A stretch of DNA of 25,931 nucleotides, taken from positions 125,552 through 151,482 of the forward strand of contig NW_014577702.1 in assembly GCF_000485595.1 (NCBI RefSeq), given 5' to 3'. The stretch is from Priapulus caudatus. Lineage: Eukaryota; Priapulida; Priapulimorpha; Priapulimorphida; Priapulidae. Below, piece after piece: positions 1-11,387 of the stretch (positions are counted from its first letter, which is position 1; each line of letters starts with the position of its first letter). The position numbers and the translations under genes are program-made. Under the pieces are notes generated by a model that saw nothing but the letters and a program-made list of their open reading frames with translations, was not told the DNA's origin and did no database searches.

Positions 1-665
1 ACGACAGCTTCTACATAATTTCAGTAAAAGAGTAAAGTGTAAGATACAGTGCAGTGAATCACTCTGCGTTGCCGGTGGTGGGAATCCCCGCACGTGGAGT
101 AGAATAAACTAGGAGCAGTAGAGCCTGAGAGGCGATCTATGTCCCCGGACGTACTGCCGGAACGTACCTGGGCGTTACCGGTCGGATATACGCAAACGTA
201 CCTTGGTTACTATCTAATATGCCGGACCGTTACCTCGCCTACTTCCACTAACGAGTCTAGGCGAGTCGGCCTACGCCTACCTCCCTAACCCGAAACCCTA
301 AACTCTAAATCCAACCTAATCCTAACCATATCAAATAGTGACTAGTGTGTACGTTTCTGGGTATACGGGGACCGTACCAAGGGTACGTTCCGACAGTACC
401 CTTGGGCGGACATAGACCCTATGAGCCAGCAGGCGAGTACAGTGCAGTAGAGGAGTAGGAACAGTTAGAGTACAATGCAGTAGAGCAGTACCGTAGCAGG
501 AAGTACAGAGTATAGAGCCAGTAGAGCAATGAAGAACCTCTGAGTAGAGGTCCAGTCCAGTACTAGAGCAGTATAGTAGAGTAGAATACAGTGCCGTCTA
601 GTGCAGTAGGAGCAGTATAGTAGAGTTAGAGTTAACAGTCCAGTAGAGCCAGAGTAGAATGCAGG
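1..665. repeat. Degenerate GTA/CAG-rich minisatellite
   Basis: Short related words such as GCAGTAGAG, GTACAGTGCAGTAG and AGTAGAGTA recur from about 20 to 120 and 430 to 665, with many single-base changes. An inverted-repeat element (about 126-425) interrupts it. No coding potential is seen. Confidence 0.7.
126..425 (+). mobile_element. Inverted-repeat element, AGGGTCTATGTCCCC family, copy A
   Basis: The left end has CTATGTCCCCGG-GTACTGCCGGAACGTACC; the right end has GGTACGTTCCG-CAGTACCC then GGACATAGACCC, the reverse complement. The middle has TATCTAATATGCCGGACCG, GAGTCTAGG-GAGTCG and decayed CCCTAA-like repeats, then CATATCAAATAGT, in the same order as copies B and D. It is about 300 bp with no ORF, so non-autonomous. 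It is the most diverged copy, with many small indels. Confidence 0.8.
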
Positions 666-732
666 AGATTGTAGGAGTTTATTGTTGTTTGTTGCGTTGA
701 CCTTGACCGGGCTCGGACCACTCTCCCATTCT

Positions 733-860
733 AAAATTTTTCCGTGCCTGACTTCAAGGCAATGCCGTGGGGCTCAAGGCCATTACATTTCCAAGGTTTA
801 AAATTTTCCGTGGGCCTTGAGCTCAGGCCATGCCTTGGGCTCAAGAGTCATTACATTGTA
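733..860. repeat. Two diverged tandem units of about 70 bp
   Basis: TAAAATTTTTCCGTG...GGCTCAAGGCCATTACATT is followed by TAAAATTTTCCGTGGGC...GGGCTCAAGAGTCATTACATT. The units align in order with several differences, indicating an old tandem duplication. Confidence 0.6.
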
Positions 861-938
861 AAAAATTTCTACATAACTAGCGCCAAGGCCCATATCCTTT
901 GAGCCATTTTCAAAATGTTTACGTCACTCGATTACAGT

Positions 939-960
939 CATGGTCATGGTCATGGTCGTG
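939..960. repeat. Short GGTCAT tandem repeat
   Basis: About three and a half copies of a 6-base unit (TCATGG). Confidence 0.6.
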
Positions 961-1420
961 TTGTTTATATTTCGCCTAACAACATCTTACCGTAGTACTG
1001 ACAAGTTTGAACACAGAAACTATTGAGTACCAGCCCAAGCTAAGCCACCAAACACAACAATTCCTTAAATGTTCAGAACGAATCTATGTGTTACATTTTA
1101 TTCAACAAGCTTTGAAAATAGGTTTACGAAAGTTACCTCACAAGAATCGAACTCGGACAACCCGGTCCTATTCCAACATGTTACGCACACACCTAAAACC
1201 TACAATTTCTGAGGGTTCAGATCTGATTCGGTGTTGTTACGTTTTCGTTTAACACATCTTAGAATGAATCAAGGTGCTAGCATTTAACAAATGCTTTGTT
1301 AGTTTGTGGCAGCTGTGTACACGCGAATTCAATCAAAATCAAAACTCGAATAGTGCACATTTGTGTAAACTATAAGCGAATACAAAGGTTCCAAGACATG
1401 GTTAACGTTACTCTAGACAG

Positions 1421-1500
1421 TTTGTTGTTGTGGTTTTGTTGTTGTTGTTGTTGTTGTTGTGTTGTTGTTGTTGTTTTGTTGTTGTTGTTGTTGTTGGTTG
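1421..1500. repeat. (GTT)n microsatellite
   Basis: Nearly pure GTT trinucleotides with a few GGTT/GTGTT interruptions. The poly-Cys/Val and poly-Asn/Gln reading frames across it are products of the repeat, not genes. Confidence 0.9.
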
Positions 1501-4500
1501 TAAACGTCAAGTCGGGTCGATAAACACGCAAACGGCTGGAAAAATTTATGTTCGAAAGCCTGGCCATTTAGGGCTTGCATTTTCTTGCAACAATATCACT
1601 ACTGGTTAGGTTAGCAATATGCGTTATAAAGCAAACAATAGTGGAAAACTCACTTATTACAATATAAACAAGATTAATTTTGTTAACTTTTTAAATTTTT
1701 TTTTATTTAAAGGAGATATACAGGTCGTTTATGAACTGCTTCAGTCATCGTTGTCACAGTTCACAGGTCTTGGCCAGTCCTTGCAAGAAGAAAAAACATC
1801 ACAAACCTTAAAAGTTAAGTTCTCGCAAAATGCACCCAATTCCCCAATAACGTTTGTTACATAGTTAGGGTGGATCAAAACATGGCCTTTAAATGAAGTG
1901 CTCAGCTTGATGTGCGTTTCCAACAAAAGATAGGTTTCCAGAGGCTATCTCTTAACGTTTAAAAGTTGACGTTCAAGACTTGAACCACCCATTATTTTTT
2001 AGCCACTGTTCACTACGCTAATTACCATTCAAGTGTATTCATAAGCAAGGCATTGAACAGGTGAATGCGGTACATGAGCACAAAGGGGATGAAAACATTT
2101 TATGACACGACACTGTGATGGGTGACGCTTTATATTATTTCAATCGTAATTTTGTGAGCTGTTTAAATTCCATTCTCCATTTGTGCTTCGCCACTTATTA
2201 TTGGCATTTTGTACCTAATGTCAGCGGGTAGCACCTGGGTTTTACATAATGAAAAGGTTAATAATGGCACTTACGCCGACATTTCCAAACATGTACATTT
2301 TTTTAAATCAATAAGAAAACATCCAAATCCAAAAAATTCCATGCGTTTCAATCACCATTAGGAAATATTTTAAGTGTTGGAAACTAACGACTACAGTTTT
2401 GATTACAACAACAGTCGGCACCACTCAAAGCGCACTATTCTGAAAACTGTGCTTAATGGACTTTTCAGCCCTGCAAGGGTGTTTCTTATTTATTAATTAC
2501 AAAGGAGAAGATTGCAATATCTTGTAAACAACATTATGCGTTTTCAGTTATAATTATGGATAAATTTATCTAAAATTGAACATCGTTTCAGGTTAAATGC
2601 ATTTAGGTATAATATAATTGCATTGTTTTGTGATTAGCCCCGCTGTCATATAACGTGCAAAAATAAATTGGCAAATGCACAACTTTTTCAGGGTGGCAGC
2701 CACGGTCGCGAGTGTGATGTGAATGAAAGATTTCGAAATTCAATGTTTGTTTTATGACAAACGTGAATGCGTAATTATAGCATATTTATAGTGTATGTGC
2801 CTATTTCTTTATAAATCTACTATCATAATATACTTTTAAATTCTAGAGTAAAGTATTCCTTTTAATAAGGGGGGAAATTTTTATCTTTCAGTAAATTAGA
2901 TAAAGTCTCTATAAATAGTTGCACGCCTGCAATTGGACTGGTAGTTTTTCTCAACAACGTGTAACGAAATACGCTTGAATGAAACGACGTTAATTATAGT
3001 ATTGGTTGTAAGAAACCTCGAATACCTTATTAGGAAATTTTTCTTACCAAACATTAATCTGAACAACTAGCATCAACATGGACTTTTGAGTCCAATACAT
3101 TTAACAAACTAAAGGTCTTATTCAACTTTGGCTTCATATCTTTGGATGGATGAAGACAAACAAGAGAACAGTTTGCAGGTGTAGGCCAGTCTTCTTATCT
3201 ATTTCAGTGTCATTCACCCTCAAGATCTTTATTAACAAAAATTTCAATTCACCCCCGACTTAATTTTCTGGTTTTGGTAAACTTCACTCACCCAAAATAA
3301 TTTCATTCACCCTGGGGTACCATCACAGTCTAAAGCAAGCCACTGGCGTATGCAATACAGGTAAAGGCAAACGATAGGAACGCCAGATCCATCGCTAACG
3401 GGCATGACAACGGGAGTGAGCTTACTTTGCAAGGCTGCTTGTGCCACATAAGTGACAGCGTAAGAGTTGTGGCATGGAGTCTTCATCCTCGTCCTCTTTC
3501 TGCCAGTCGCACGCGTACCCTGTATGGAACGTTCCTGCAGGAAAACCCAAACACAAGCCATGACTTTTGCCACCTAGGCGAAGCGTACGCAACACCAAGT
3601 CAAATGTATGACGTGTAACACAGCTGTTTGTTGCAAGCATACTCTACGACAGGACCACCACATTACATACGTAGCATTTTAGAGTCTATCTATCAATTAT
3701 TATATACTTTTTTAACATTATTAATCTTTGGCAATGACCTAAACATTTCAGGCCATAGTATATTTAGACTATGGTCGTATCCATAGAACTACTTCATTGT
3801 AAAGCTGATACCTAAATTACAAGGCAATAATTACTGACCCCCTTGACCAGATGAAACTTGTTAAGCGGCGTGTCAACATGCGCACATCTGCGTGTTTCCC
3901 ATCTGCTTCTCAGGCAAACTTCTTGAATTTCTGTGATCGCTCGTTTTTCTTTGGGCGCGCCCTCTTCTTGAAGCCTCTGCAACCATATGGCCAAATTGAG
4001 GACCCACGTTATAGAGTACGAAGTTGTGACCGTACGTTGGCAAGACAACAGTACGGCTGGTTCTACACAAGCCACTGGCTCATACATTAACTAGTGTTGA
4101 AAATGTTGTGCGTACGTAAACACGAGCGTGTGTGCGCTGCCAGAACAGCGGTAAAGCATCGTAGCAGATCGATCTTACTCATATTTAATGAATTTAAAAA
4201 TAAAAAATTTGTGCGTTAATTTTTTGTTTTTTTTCGTTGCTTTTCACTTTCCTATCCTTTGGAAATCTATAAAAACGCCAATAATGAAAACTCTCAGGAA
4301 TGCATGGTTACAATCGGGTACAAAACACGACACGCAGTTAATGTTACCAGAGGCATATGATTGGGTAGAACCAGTAGCGTTCTGTTGTCGATGCCACCGT
4401 GACGTCATCACTTCGGCGTACTCTTCATAATCGATTTTAATGCATGAACTAGCAGAGTTTTCAGTAAAAGAATTATAGGTTTTATGCAGCATTTTTGGCC

Positions 4501-4655
4501 TTTACACTAGTAGGCGTTAATCCACAGGCACCACCAGGCTATAATGATAAGATTAGGACTTATTAGAACATGGTTATTAGGTTAGCGTTAGTGCTAGGGG
4601 GCTGTCTTAAAGTGGACTCCACTTACATCCACGCGCATACATAAGCTACAGTGCC
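1501..4655. other. Gene-free stretch, AT-rich
   Basis: I find no recognisable exon or RNA gene in about 3.1 kb. Open frames under 95 codons exist (for example 1619-1864 plus, 1926-1741 minus, 3573-3307 minus, 4087-3812 minus), several on both strands of the same bases, and none resembles a family I know. The 3300-4100 part is less AT-rich than its surroundings and may be a decayed transposon or pseudogene, but I cannot identify it. Confidence 0.5.
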
Positions 4656-5488
4656 CTTAAAGAAACCAATAGGTCATTGATTATGCAATGTGACGAAATG
4701 CTAGAGTAACTGGCACCTTGTGTATAGTTAATAAGTACATTACGGCTTATAGCCAAACGCGTTATTCGTTTGTCCATATCACTGCTGGTTTACTAAGAAA
4801 TGTCTAATGGGAAATCTGCAGTTTCAAAAAAATCAGTTGTTTACAGTTCAAATGCCCTGCCGGGGAAGCGGCGCTGTGATAACAGATTTATAGGCAACGG
4901 ACATTTTCGCACCGTATTATTGCTATCATCAGTGATTTCGTAAACATGGACGCTCGGATAAGGCAACTTTTTTGGCTCAGGGGCTGTTCCACGTGCTCGG
5001 TCCGTGAATTAGTACGTGTTTTACTTTATTTCATTGTTTAGTCCGTGGCCCGTTGTTACACGCTGCCACCTCGCGTTTCATCTGCCATCCAAAACATATG
5101 GCCGCACAAATGTTATACGTCATCGCTCGACTCACTGTCGATGACATTTACGCACGTAAATGATTACATGGATTACTAGCTCTAGAACTATAGCCTACCG
5201 CTCCGCCGCAGGGCTTATAGAACATTTACTATGGCAAACGTGCTCGCAAGTTGGGGTTACGTTTCAAGACCCACCCCCTGCGTACAAATCCTGGTACACG
5301 CCGCCTTTGATACATATTCAACAACGATTTCAAGTCTTCGTTTGTAAATGTAAACCAGCAGTGATACTTGGACAAAACTAATACGCGTTTTTGGCTATAA
5401 GTTAATGTACTTGATTAACTACACAAGGTAGCCAGTTACTCTAGCATTTCGTCAACATGCATAATCAATGGACTTATTATTCTTTAAG
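4656..5488. mobile_element. Non-autonomous DNA transposon with about 138-bp terminal inverted repeats
   Basis: Bases 4656-4793 (starting CTTAAAGAAACCAATAGGTC) match the reverse complement of 5350-5488 over their whole length at roughly 80-85% by eye. The shared core includes GACGAAATGCTAGAGTAACT, ACCTTGTGTA and CACTGCTGGTTTAC. The interior (about 556 bp) has no transposase, so the element would have to be moved by proteins encoded elsewhere. The true outer ends and target duplication are not clear; weak similarity may continue outward (GCTAC-GT). The arm divergence suggests an old insertion. Confidence 0.8.
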
Positions 5489-5731
5489 TTTAACAAACTA
5501 CGGTAGAAGAGCTAGCACCTTGTTCGTGATTTACTTAACACCGATGCAAACCGTCTTATGAAGATGGATGGTGGTACTCCGAGTAAGAAACCTCGGTGAT
5601 GCGCGGACTTGCCCTTCTTTTCTCCCTTCTTTTTTGCCATCTGGCCATAGCAAAACCACGGTTATAACGCAAGCGACAAAACGTTTTATTATTGATACCA
5701 TTGGGATAACTATATGATTACCACAGCCAAA

Positions 5732-5876
5732 AAACAATCCTTGATCAACTCAGACTTAATAATAACATATAAACTTTGCATTGTTATGCATTTCTGCCAA
5801 TATATATATACCTTCAGTGTTAGTTAATCTAAGTGGCAGATGTTACTTTAATAACGGTATAATTCAAGGATTGTTT
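5732..5876. mobile_element. Small inverted-repeat element, ends AAACAATCCTTGA
   Basis: AAACAATCCTTGA at about 5732-5744 is mirrored by TCAAGGATTGTTT at 5864-5876. Weaker mirrored blocks (TTAATAA, TAACAT, TGCCA) lie inside. About 145 bp, no ORF. Flanking duplication is unclear. Confidence 0.55.
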
Positions 5877-6179
5877 ATTTGACTAGCAAACAAACTTACT
5901 TTACATAATGGTGGGACACCTTCTAAAAGGGATAATGGAAATGTACATGTGGCCCCAACTCTAAGAGCGGAATCGAAATAATGGAATAACAACAACAACG
6001 TCACCACTGATTTCCATAATTATTATTGTACCTTATGGTTATATGTAGGGTTAGGCGTTAGTTTAGCGCAACGCCACACAGTTACTTAGGTCACAGTGAT
6101 ATGGAGAAAATATCGGAAACTCCACAGATGATCTCATTAGAGAAATGAGAGAAAAATGAAGATTAATTGAGCATAGATG
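5877..6179. other. Spacer with no recognisable feature
   Basis: AT-rich sequence with no conserved coding signal. An AACAACAACAACG run near 5989-6000 is the only simple repeat. Confidence 0.5.
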
Positions 6180-6195
6180 AGCATGTATGATATAC

Positions 6196-6345
6196 GTGCA
6201 CACACGCGCGCGCGCGTGCATGCGTTTGGTGCAGCGCCTGCGCGAACCGAATGTGTATTGTGTGTGCGTGTTTGTGTGCGTGCAGCGCGCTCGCGCGCAG
6301 TGATGTGTGTGTCTGGTATCACTGATGTGTGTGGTGTGTGTGTGT

Positions 6346-6398
<53 letters not shown>
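6196..6398. repeat. GT/GC dinucleotide microsatellite
   Basis: Alternating purine-pyrimidine tracts: GCGCGCGCG near 6207-6217, mixed GTGTGCG, then a long (TG)n ending near 6397. Such tracts can adopt Z-DNA. The poly-His/Thr and poly-Cys/Val frames here are repeat artefacts. Confidence 0.9.
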
Positions 6399-6400
<2 letters not shown>

Positions 6401-6404
6401 CTGT

Positions 6405-7440
6405 CAAGAACGGTCGAAGAAAATTTTCGTTTGGCAGTCAACGGCGACCGAAGCGGCTGGCGGTACATTAGAATAACGCACGGTGAACCCAGGCGTGATG
6501 CCTGCGAGCATAAGTGAATGTTATAGATTGGATTTTACACAGCGCACGTTGCGTCGGGCTTGCCTGGCTTCCACTTTTGAACGTATATGCAACGGTGTCG
6601 AAGAAAATTCTCTTGCGCAGTCAACGGCGACCGGACGTCTGGCGCGCATTTTTCATGTCATTGTATTATAGGCGTAGTGGAGAACATAGGGCCGTGATGC
6701 TTGCTGAGCAAAGTGGAATATTTTAGATCGGGTTTTAACGAAGGCACACATGCTGTTCGGCCCGCCCGCGGTTTCACTTGAACGTTATGAGGAACGGCCG
6801 AAGAAAACTTCTCTTGGCAGTTCAACGGGGCGACGGACGTCGTCGGAGCGGCATTTTCATGTGCATTATATAGCGGGGAACTAGCGCGTGATGCTGTGAG
6901 CAAAAGTGAATGTTATAGATTGGATTTAACAGCGCACGTGCTGTCGGCCTGCCTGCTCCACATTGAACGTATTACGAACGAGCCGAAGAACATTTCTGTG
7001 GCAGTCAACGGCGGACCGACGTCGGCGCGCATTTTTCATGTACATTAATTATAGGCGTAAGTGGAGAACCTAGTGGCGATGATGCTGTGAGCAAAGTGAA
7101 GGATTTTTAGATCGGGTTTTACCCAGCACACATTGCTGTCCGGCCCGCCGCGGTTTCACTTTGGAACGTATGAAGGAACGGCCCGAAGAAAATTCTCTTG
7201 GCAGGTCAACGGCGACCGACACGTCGGGATTGCGCATTTTTTATGTACATTAAAATTTAGCGGGGAACCTAGGGGCGTGATGCTCGCGAAGCAAAGGCTG
7301 AATGTTTTACATCGGATATTACCCAGCGCATTCTGTTGGTCGGGCTCCTGCTTCCACTTTGAACCTATATGAACGGCCGAAGGAATATTCTCTGACAGGA
7401 CAACGGTGGACCATGCACGAGCACCATCCTTCCTGTACAT
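6405..7440. repeat. Tandem satellite, six copies of a roughly 190-bp unit
   Basis: The phrase CGGCCGAAGAAAATTCTCTT (with variants) recurs near 6411, 6592, 6794, 6975, 7178 and 7372, spaced about 180-200 bases. Each is followed by GGCAGTCAACGGCGACCG, TTTTCATGTACATTA, GCGTGATGCTGTGAGCAAAG, TTTTAGATCGG and CACTTTGAACGTATATG in the same order. Copies differ mostly by one-base insertions and deletions, so open frames within it do not line up from copy to copy. It adjoins the GT tract on the left. Confidence 0.88.
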
Positions 7441-7540
7441 TGGGGGCTGCGCTGCGTGCGTGCGTGTTTGTTTGTTTGGTGTGCGGTGTGTTTGTGAGCA
7501 GGCTTAGGGTTGTAGCCGAGAATAGCTTTAAATGATGTGA

Positions 7541-8560
7541 ACGTCCACTTTATAAATAAGAGAAGCTCTGTCATTGTAGGGTCCGGTGGAAGAATACTGT
7601 CTGGTCGAGTCAGGCTACGGTATGCCTTTTTCATTATATTATTTTATTGATATACTTATCTATTTTCAGATTCTTGTGCCAGTGCGCTAACTCACACTGA
7701 GTTATCCAATATTAGTGTGCCTACAATATTTTCGGCTATTATTTCAAATTATTAGCCAAACAGTTCTCCCCACAGATCATCCGTCGCATGATCAACTGTA
7801 ACTGTCGCATTGTTCTCCCATAACTAGTTGTGAATATGAAAACTAATTGAGTTGGATGATGGAACGATGCAATCCCTTGATCAAGGGGAAAAGATATATA
7901 AGAGAAATTATGGTAATGTGAAGTCGCTTATCATAACAAATTATCGCATAATAAAGAATAATGCAGGATCTGAATGATGGATTGATGCTCAACTGCGTCC
8001 GTCGCTTCTTTTTGATACGCTGACCTTAAAAGCAGATTGGCTTGGTTGAATGCTAAGCCAATGGCCTCGTTCAATACGTAGAAAAAGTATAACTGTATGA
8101 TGATGCACGAATGCTATCCAGTGTACCTGCTGAATTAATGGTTGGTGCGTTATCACGTTTGTCTACTCCAAGGAAGCTAATCTATATATACGAAATCTCT
8201 TTATCTACTCCCTGTATAATAGGTATATATCTAGCTCCTGAGTCTACTCTACATGCGCGCGCCAAATTCATTGAGCGAGTGTCTAAACATGGACAACATT
8301 CAACTCACGACCGCGACAAACAAAACCAACATACAAGTTGTTTTTTCTGAAAATTGAACACAAGATTTATTACGTAATTCGCTTCCAGAAGGCACCAGCG
8401 CATGCATTACAAAAATAATCTTTTAATAAAAGTCTTTACCTTGCTTGCAGAGTGGAAAGTCTTTGGTGAGGAGCACGCGGGCACTGCAGACCCAGATACT
8501 TAGAAAACCCACAAAATTACGATTGAATTATGGATCGCAAAGAAGGGAAGACGCTTTACT
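7541..8560. other. Gene-free stretch
   Basis: No recognisable exon. One perfect 14-bp palindrome, CCCTTGATCAAGGG, lies at 7874-7887. The block TTTCTGAAAATTGAACAC near 8343 resembles one near 10707. Confidence 0.45.
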
Positions 8561-8569
8561 ATTATTGCG

Positions 8570-8960
8570 AATTCTGGGGGCGGGGGAGCATGCCAAGGGG
8601 ATATAATTGTAGATATGGTAGCGGCGCGCGCCACGCAATGGAAAACGCGCACGCCGAATACTACAGCGTCATTGACGAGCTGTGAACGCTGCAGTAAGCG
8701 ACGAAGTAGATATCTTTCAATAAGGAGGTGAGGTGGCCATTTCAACCGCGCACACCTTCTCGGCATTTCGTTATCACGCTGAATCCAACCAGCGCAATCT
8801 GGCTGCGCCAGTCGCCATGGAAACAGCATAAAGCTGGTGCAGGCGCCCGCCGCTTCCTACTCTCACCAAGATATCTGTGCACAGTGCGCGCAACAAAGCT
8901 CCCGCCACCAGCAAACAGATTGCGGCCGTGACGTCACACACAATAATAACAGAAGCTGGA
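8570..8960. promoter_or_regulatory. CpG-rich patch with CRE and X-box-like sites; possible promoter or enhancer
   Basis: The sequence becomes visibly richer in G, C and CpG than its surroundings. It holds a perfect palindromic CRE, TGACGTCA (8929-8936), the known CREB/ATF site, and GTCGCCATGGAAAC (8811-8824), close to the RFX X-box consensus. No exon is recognised next to it, so it could be the promoter of an unseen gene, a distal enhancer, or chance. Confidence 0.3.
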
Positions 8961-9757
8961 CAATATAGTTCAGCAGACTCGCTCGCAGCATGAAGCAAAA
9001 AAAAATACCACGAAGCTGCGAGGCAAAGCTTTATGCTTACATTACTAGTTCCTTATACACCGGACGGCTACAGAATATTGGCCAAGGATCGACACATCTT
9101 TTCAATCTCCATCCTCATCCTTAGACCAGATATACATTGCTATAATATATAACAACTCCATTTCCCATAGGCCGTGCACTCGCGATGTTGTCCTCTATAC
9201 GCTTTACAACATCCGGCGTTTGTCTCCACCATGTTCCGTCGACGATTGATTCCTACTGGTCAACATACAAGAGAGCACTGAGCGGATGTGATGCCGAGAC
9301 CACCCACCAGGTGAGGACGACGATATGGAGACAGCCAACGCAGCAGGCGAAACCTCCGTCCCGCGACCATTCGTGTTTTGCTGGCAGACTCAGCGTAGTT
9401 GCTATGCGTAACAACGACCGTAACCCGTGTATACGACATAAAAAGTGCATAGCCGATTACACGAACATAGAGATCGTACGACCGCCATTCCATACACTAA
9501 CTCAATACTATGTCACAGCGCACTGGTTAACGTAATGACTTGTTTATCACATACTTGCCACTACTGTGCGCATCTGATTGAGTATCGACGACGTACAGCG
9601 ACTGATGTTATATTCGCGGTTTCGTATCTGTGTATTATCTCACTGAGCACTGCACGTGATAACATCGCAACGTTACGGTTCTATATGCGTAAAGAATATA
9701 CAGCGTGATATGTAATGCAGACACCAAAATGCTATGATCATGACTCGTGATGTTGTG
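8961..9757. other. Gene-free stretch
   Basis: No recognisable exon. The longest open frame (9185-9535, 116 codons plus stop) overlaps two minus-strand frames and shows no familiar motif. GTTGCTATGCGTAAC at 9399-9413 is loosely X-box-like. Confidence 0.4.
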
Positions 9758-9857
9758 AGCAAAATCAAACGATATACCGCCATGATATACATGCCATTAT
9801 ATAGTATTGCAATGCAATGATTATCATGGTTAGCAAATCAAACGATATACGCCATGA
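9758..9857. repeat. Direct repeat of about 28 bp
   Basis: GCAAAATCAAACGATATACC then GCCATGA recurs as GCAAATCAAACGATATACGC then CATGA about 73 bases later. Confidence 0.65.
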
Positions 9858-10079
9858 AATGCAATGCTCCGGAAACATGTTGCTTCTGATAGTCGTTCCA
9901 TCAACAGATGTGTAATCAGCTAATATACAAATACGACGCCCAGTACATATAAATCGCTCCGGGTACATAAACCTATGACTGGCAGATGGCAGCAGCAGCA
10001 GTATTCTGGTCAGGAAGACAGCGTGTGATGATATGAAACTCGTCCTTGAAATTACAAGGCTGTAAGACATTCCTACACA

Positions 10080-10312
10080 CGCCTACTGAGCTGTAACCCG
10101 CATACATACCTCTAACAAGCTGTGACCCCCCCGCACATATCCCTACTAAATTATCACCGAAACAGACACACCCAATTCTCACCCGAGCTGTCAACCTCAT
10201 ACATACCCCTACCGAGCTGTCAACCTCATACATACCCCTACCGAGCTGTCAACCTCATACATACCCCTACCGAGCTGTCAACCTCATCCATGCCCCTACT
10301 GAACTGTGACAC
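10080..10312. repeat. 29-bp minisatellite
   Basis: The unit CGAGCTGTCAACCTCATACA plus TACCCCTAC occurs about four times almost unchanged (about 10183-10300), with two or more decayed units to the left (GAGCTGTAACCCGCATACAT). The perfect central copies suggest recent expansion. Confidence 0.9.
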
Positions 10313-11387
10313 ACCATCTATGACTACCATGGTGCGACATACCTGCCTACACCCTCGCCTACCTACTAAGACATGCCAAGTATGTGAGCAACATTGGTGA
10401 CGAAGTCGCATCGCAGACTGATCCTCACTCACACCCTACCAAACTAAAAAAGAACCACGATAATGCATGCATAATTTGATTCTTGGGTGGACCTATGCTG
10501 TAACAGCCTTTCACGTGGTGTACAAACTGTGATGCTACGTACATCGACACACATGCAAATGCCTACTGGATACCTTTCTTACATTTCGCAACCAAGAACC
10601 AATAAATTGCTTTTGAATGAGACGCGATCGTCCAAGCGCGCGAGTGCCAGCGAATCCAAGGAACCGATTCTGTGACACCGATTAACTCTCAAAATCACAT
10701 AAAATTTCTGAAAATTGTACACGATTTATTCACAGAGGAAGACACCATTTCTTATAAACGCAATAGCGAACTTGCACGGTAGGAACATTATGCCTCAATA
10801 ATTAGAAACCACTCACAAAAATCTCGAAGTTATAAATTAATTATTTCATCGATAAGGAATCGCCTTGCATTGATTTGCCATAGATCAGATAGGCACGACT
10901 AGGTTTGATGTGCTGTAGTTGCGGTGAGTGTTAAGTATTATGAATACAGTCCCTTGGCTATGGACTACACTGAGTATGTGGCAAGGTTTCGTCAGCAACG
11001 AAGGTCGCTCTTCGCACCACGCGACGCTCACCTCCCCCCTTCTCCCGTTCCTGTGAAAGTTCCTCAAGAATTTCACCGGTGGCAAATGCCACGAAATTTC
11101 TTACGAAGGAAAAAGAAAAGCGTTGAAAGACGCGGGCGGGAGAGGGAGCGCTAGAGCGACAGGAGCCAGAGGTTGCCGTGCGACAATAGAGGCTGGTGGC
11201 TGCTGCCATCAAAGGAACGAGAGAAGGTCGCGTGTGGCTCGTCTGGCACGAGCGGCGATGCGAGCATCGACGGATGAGGTGACAGGTCAGGTCGGGGTGG
11301 AGTCACCACCACAATGCCTGATCTCCTCCTCCTCCTCCTCGTTCTCCTCATCGTCCTCCTCATCGTCCTCCTTCTCCACAGTCTCGG
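10313..11387. other. Sequence downstream of RhoGDI; no other gene seen
   Basis: This lies 3' of the RhoGDI stop and must include its 3' untranslated region. A possible AATAAA poly(A) signal on the minus strand is at 10730-10725. Bases 11110-11320 are GC-rich. No second gene is recognised. Confidence 0.4.
11322..11380. repeat. TCC/TCG-rich simple repeat in RhoGDI 3' region
   Basis: Repeated CTCCTCCTC and CATCGTCCTCCT, only eight bases past the RhoGDI stop codon (GGA/GAC-rich in the transcript). The poly-Ser and poly-Arg frames are repeat artefacts. Confidence 0.8.

Noticed and set aside
6063-6476. Poly-His/Thr (minus) and poly-Cys/Val (plus) frames
   Set aside because: They are translations of a GT/CA microsatellite.
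9185-9535. 116-codon plus-strand frame
   Set aside because: Two minus-strand frames cover the same bases, the composition is unremarkable and no domain or splice context supports it.
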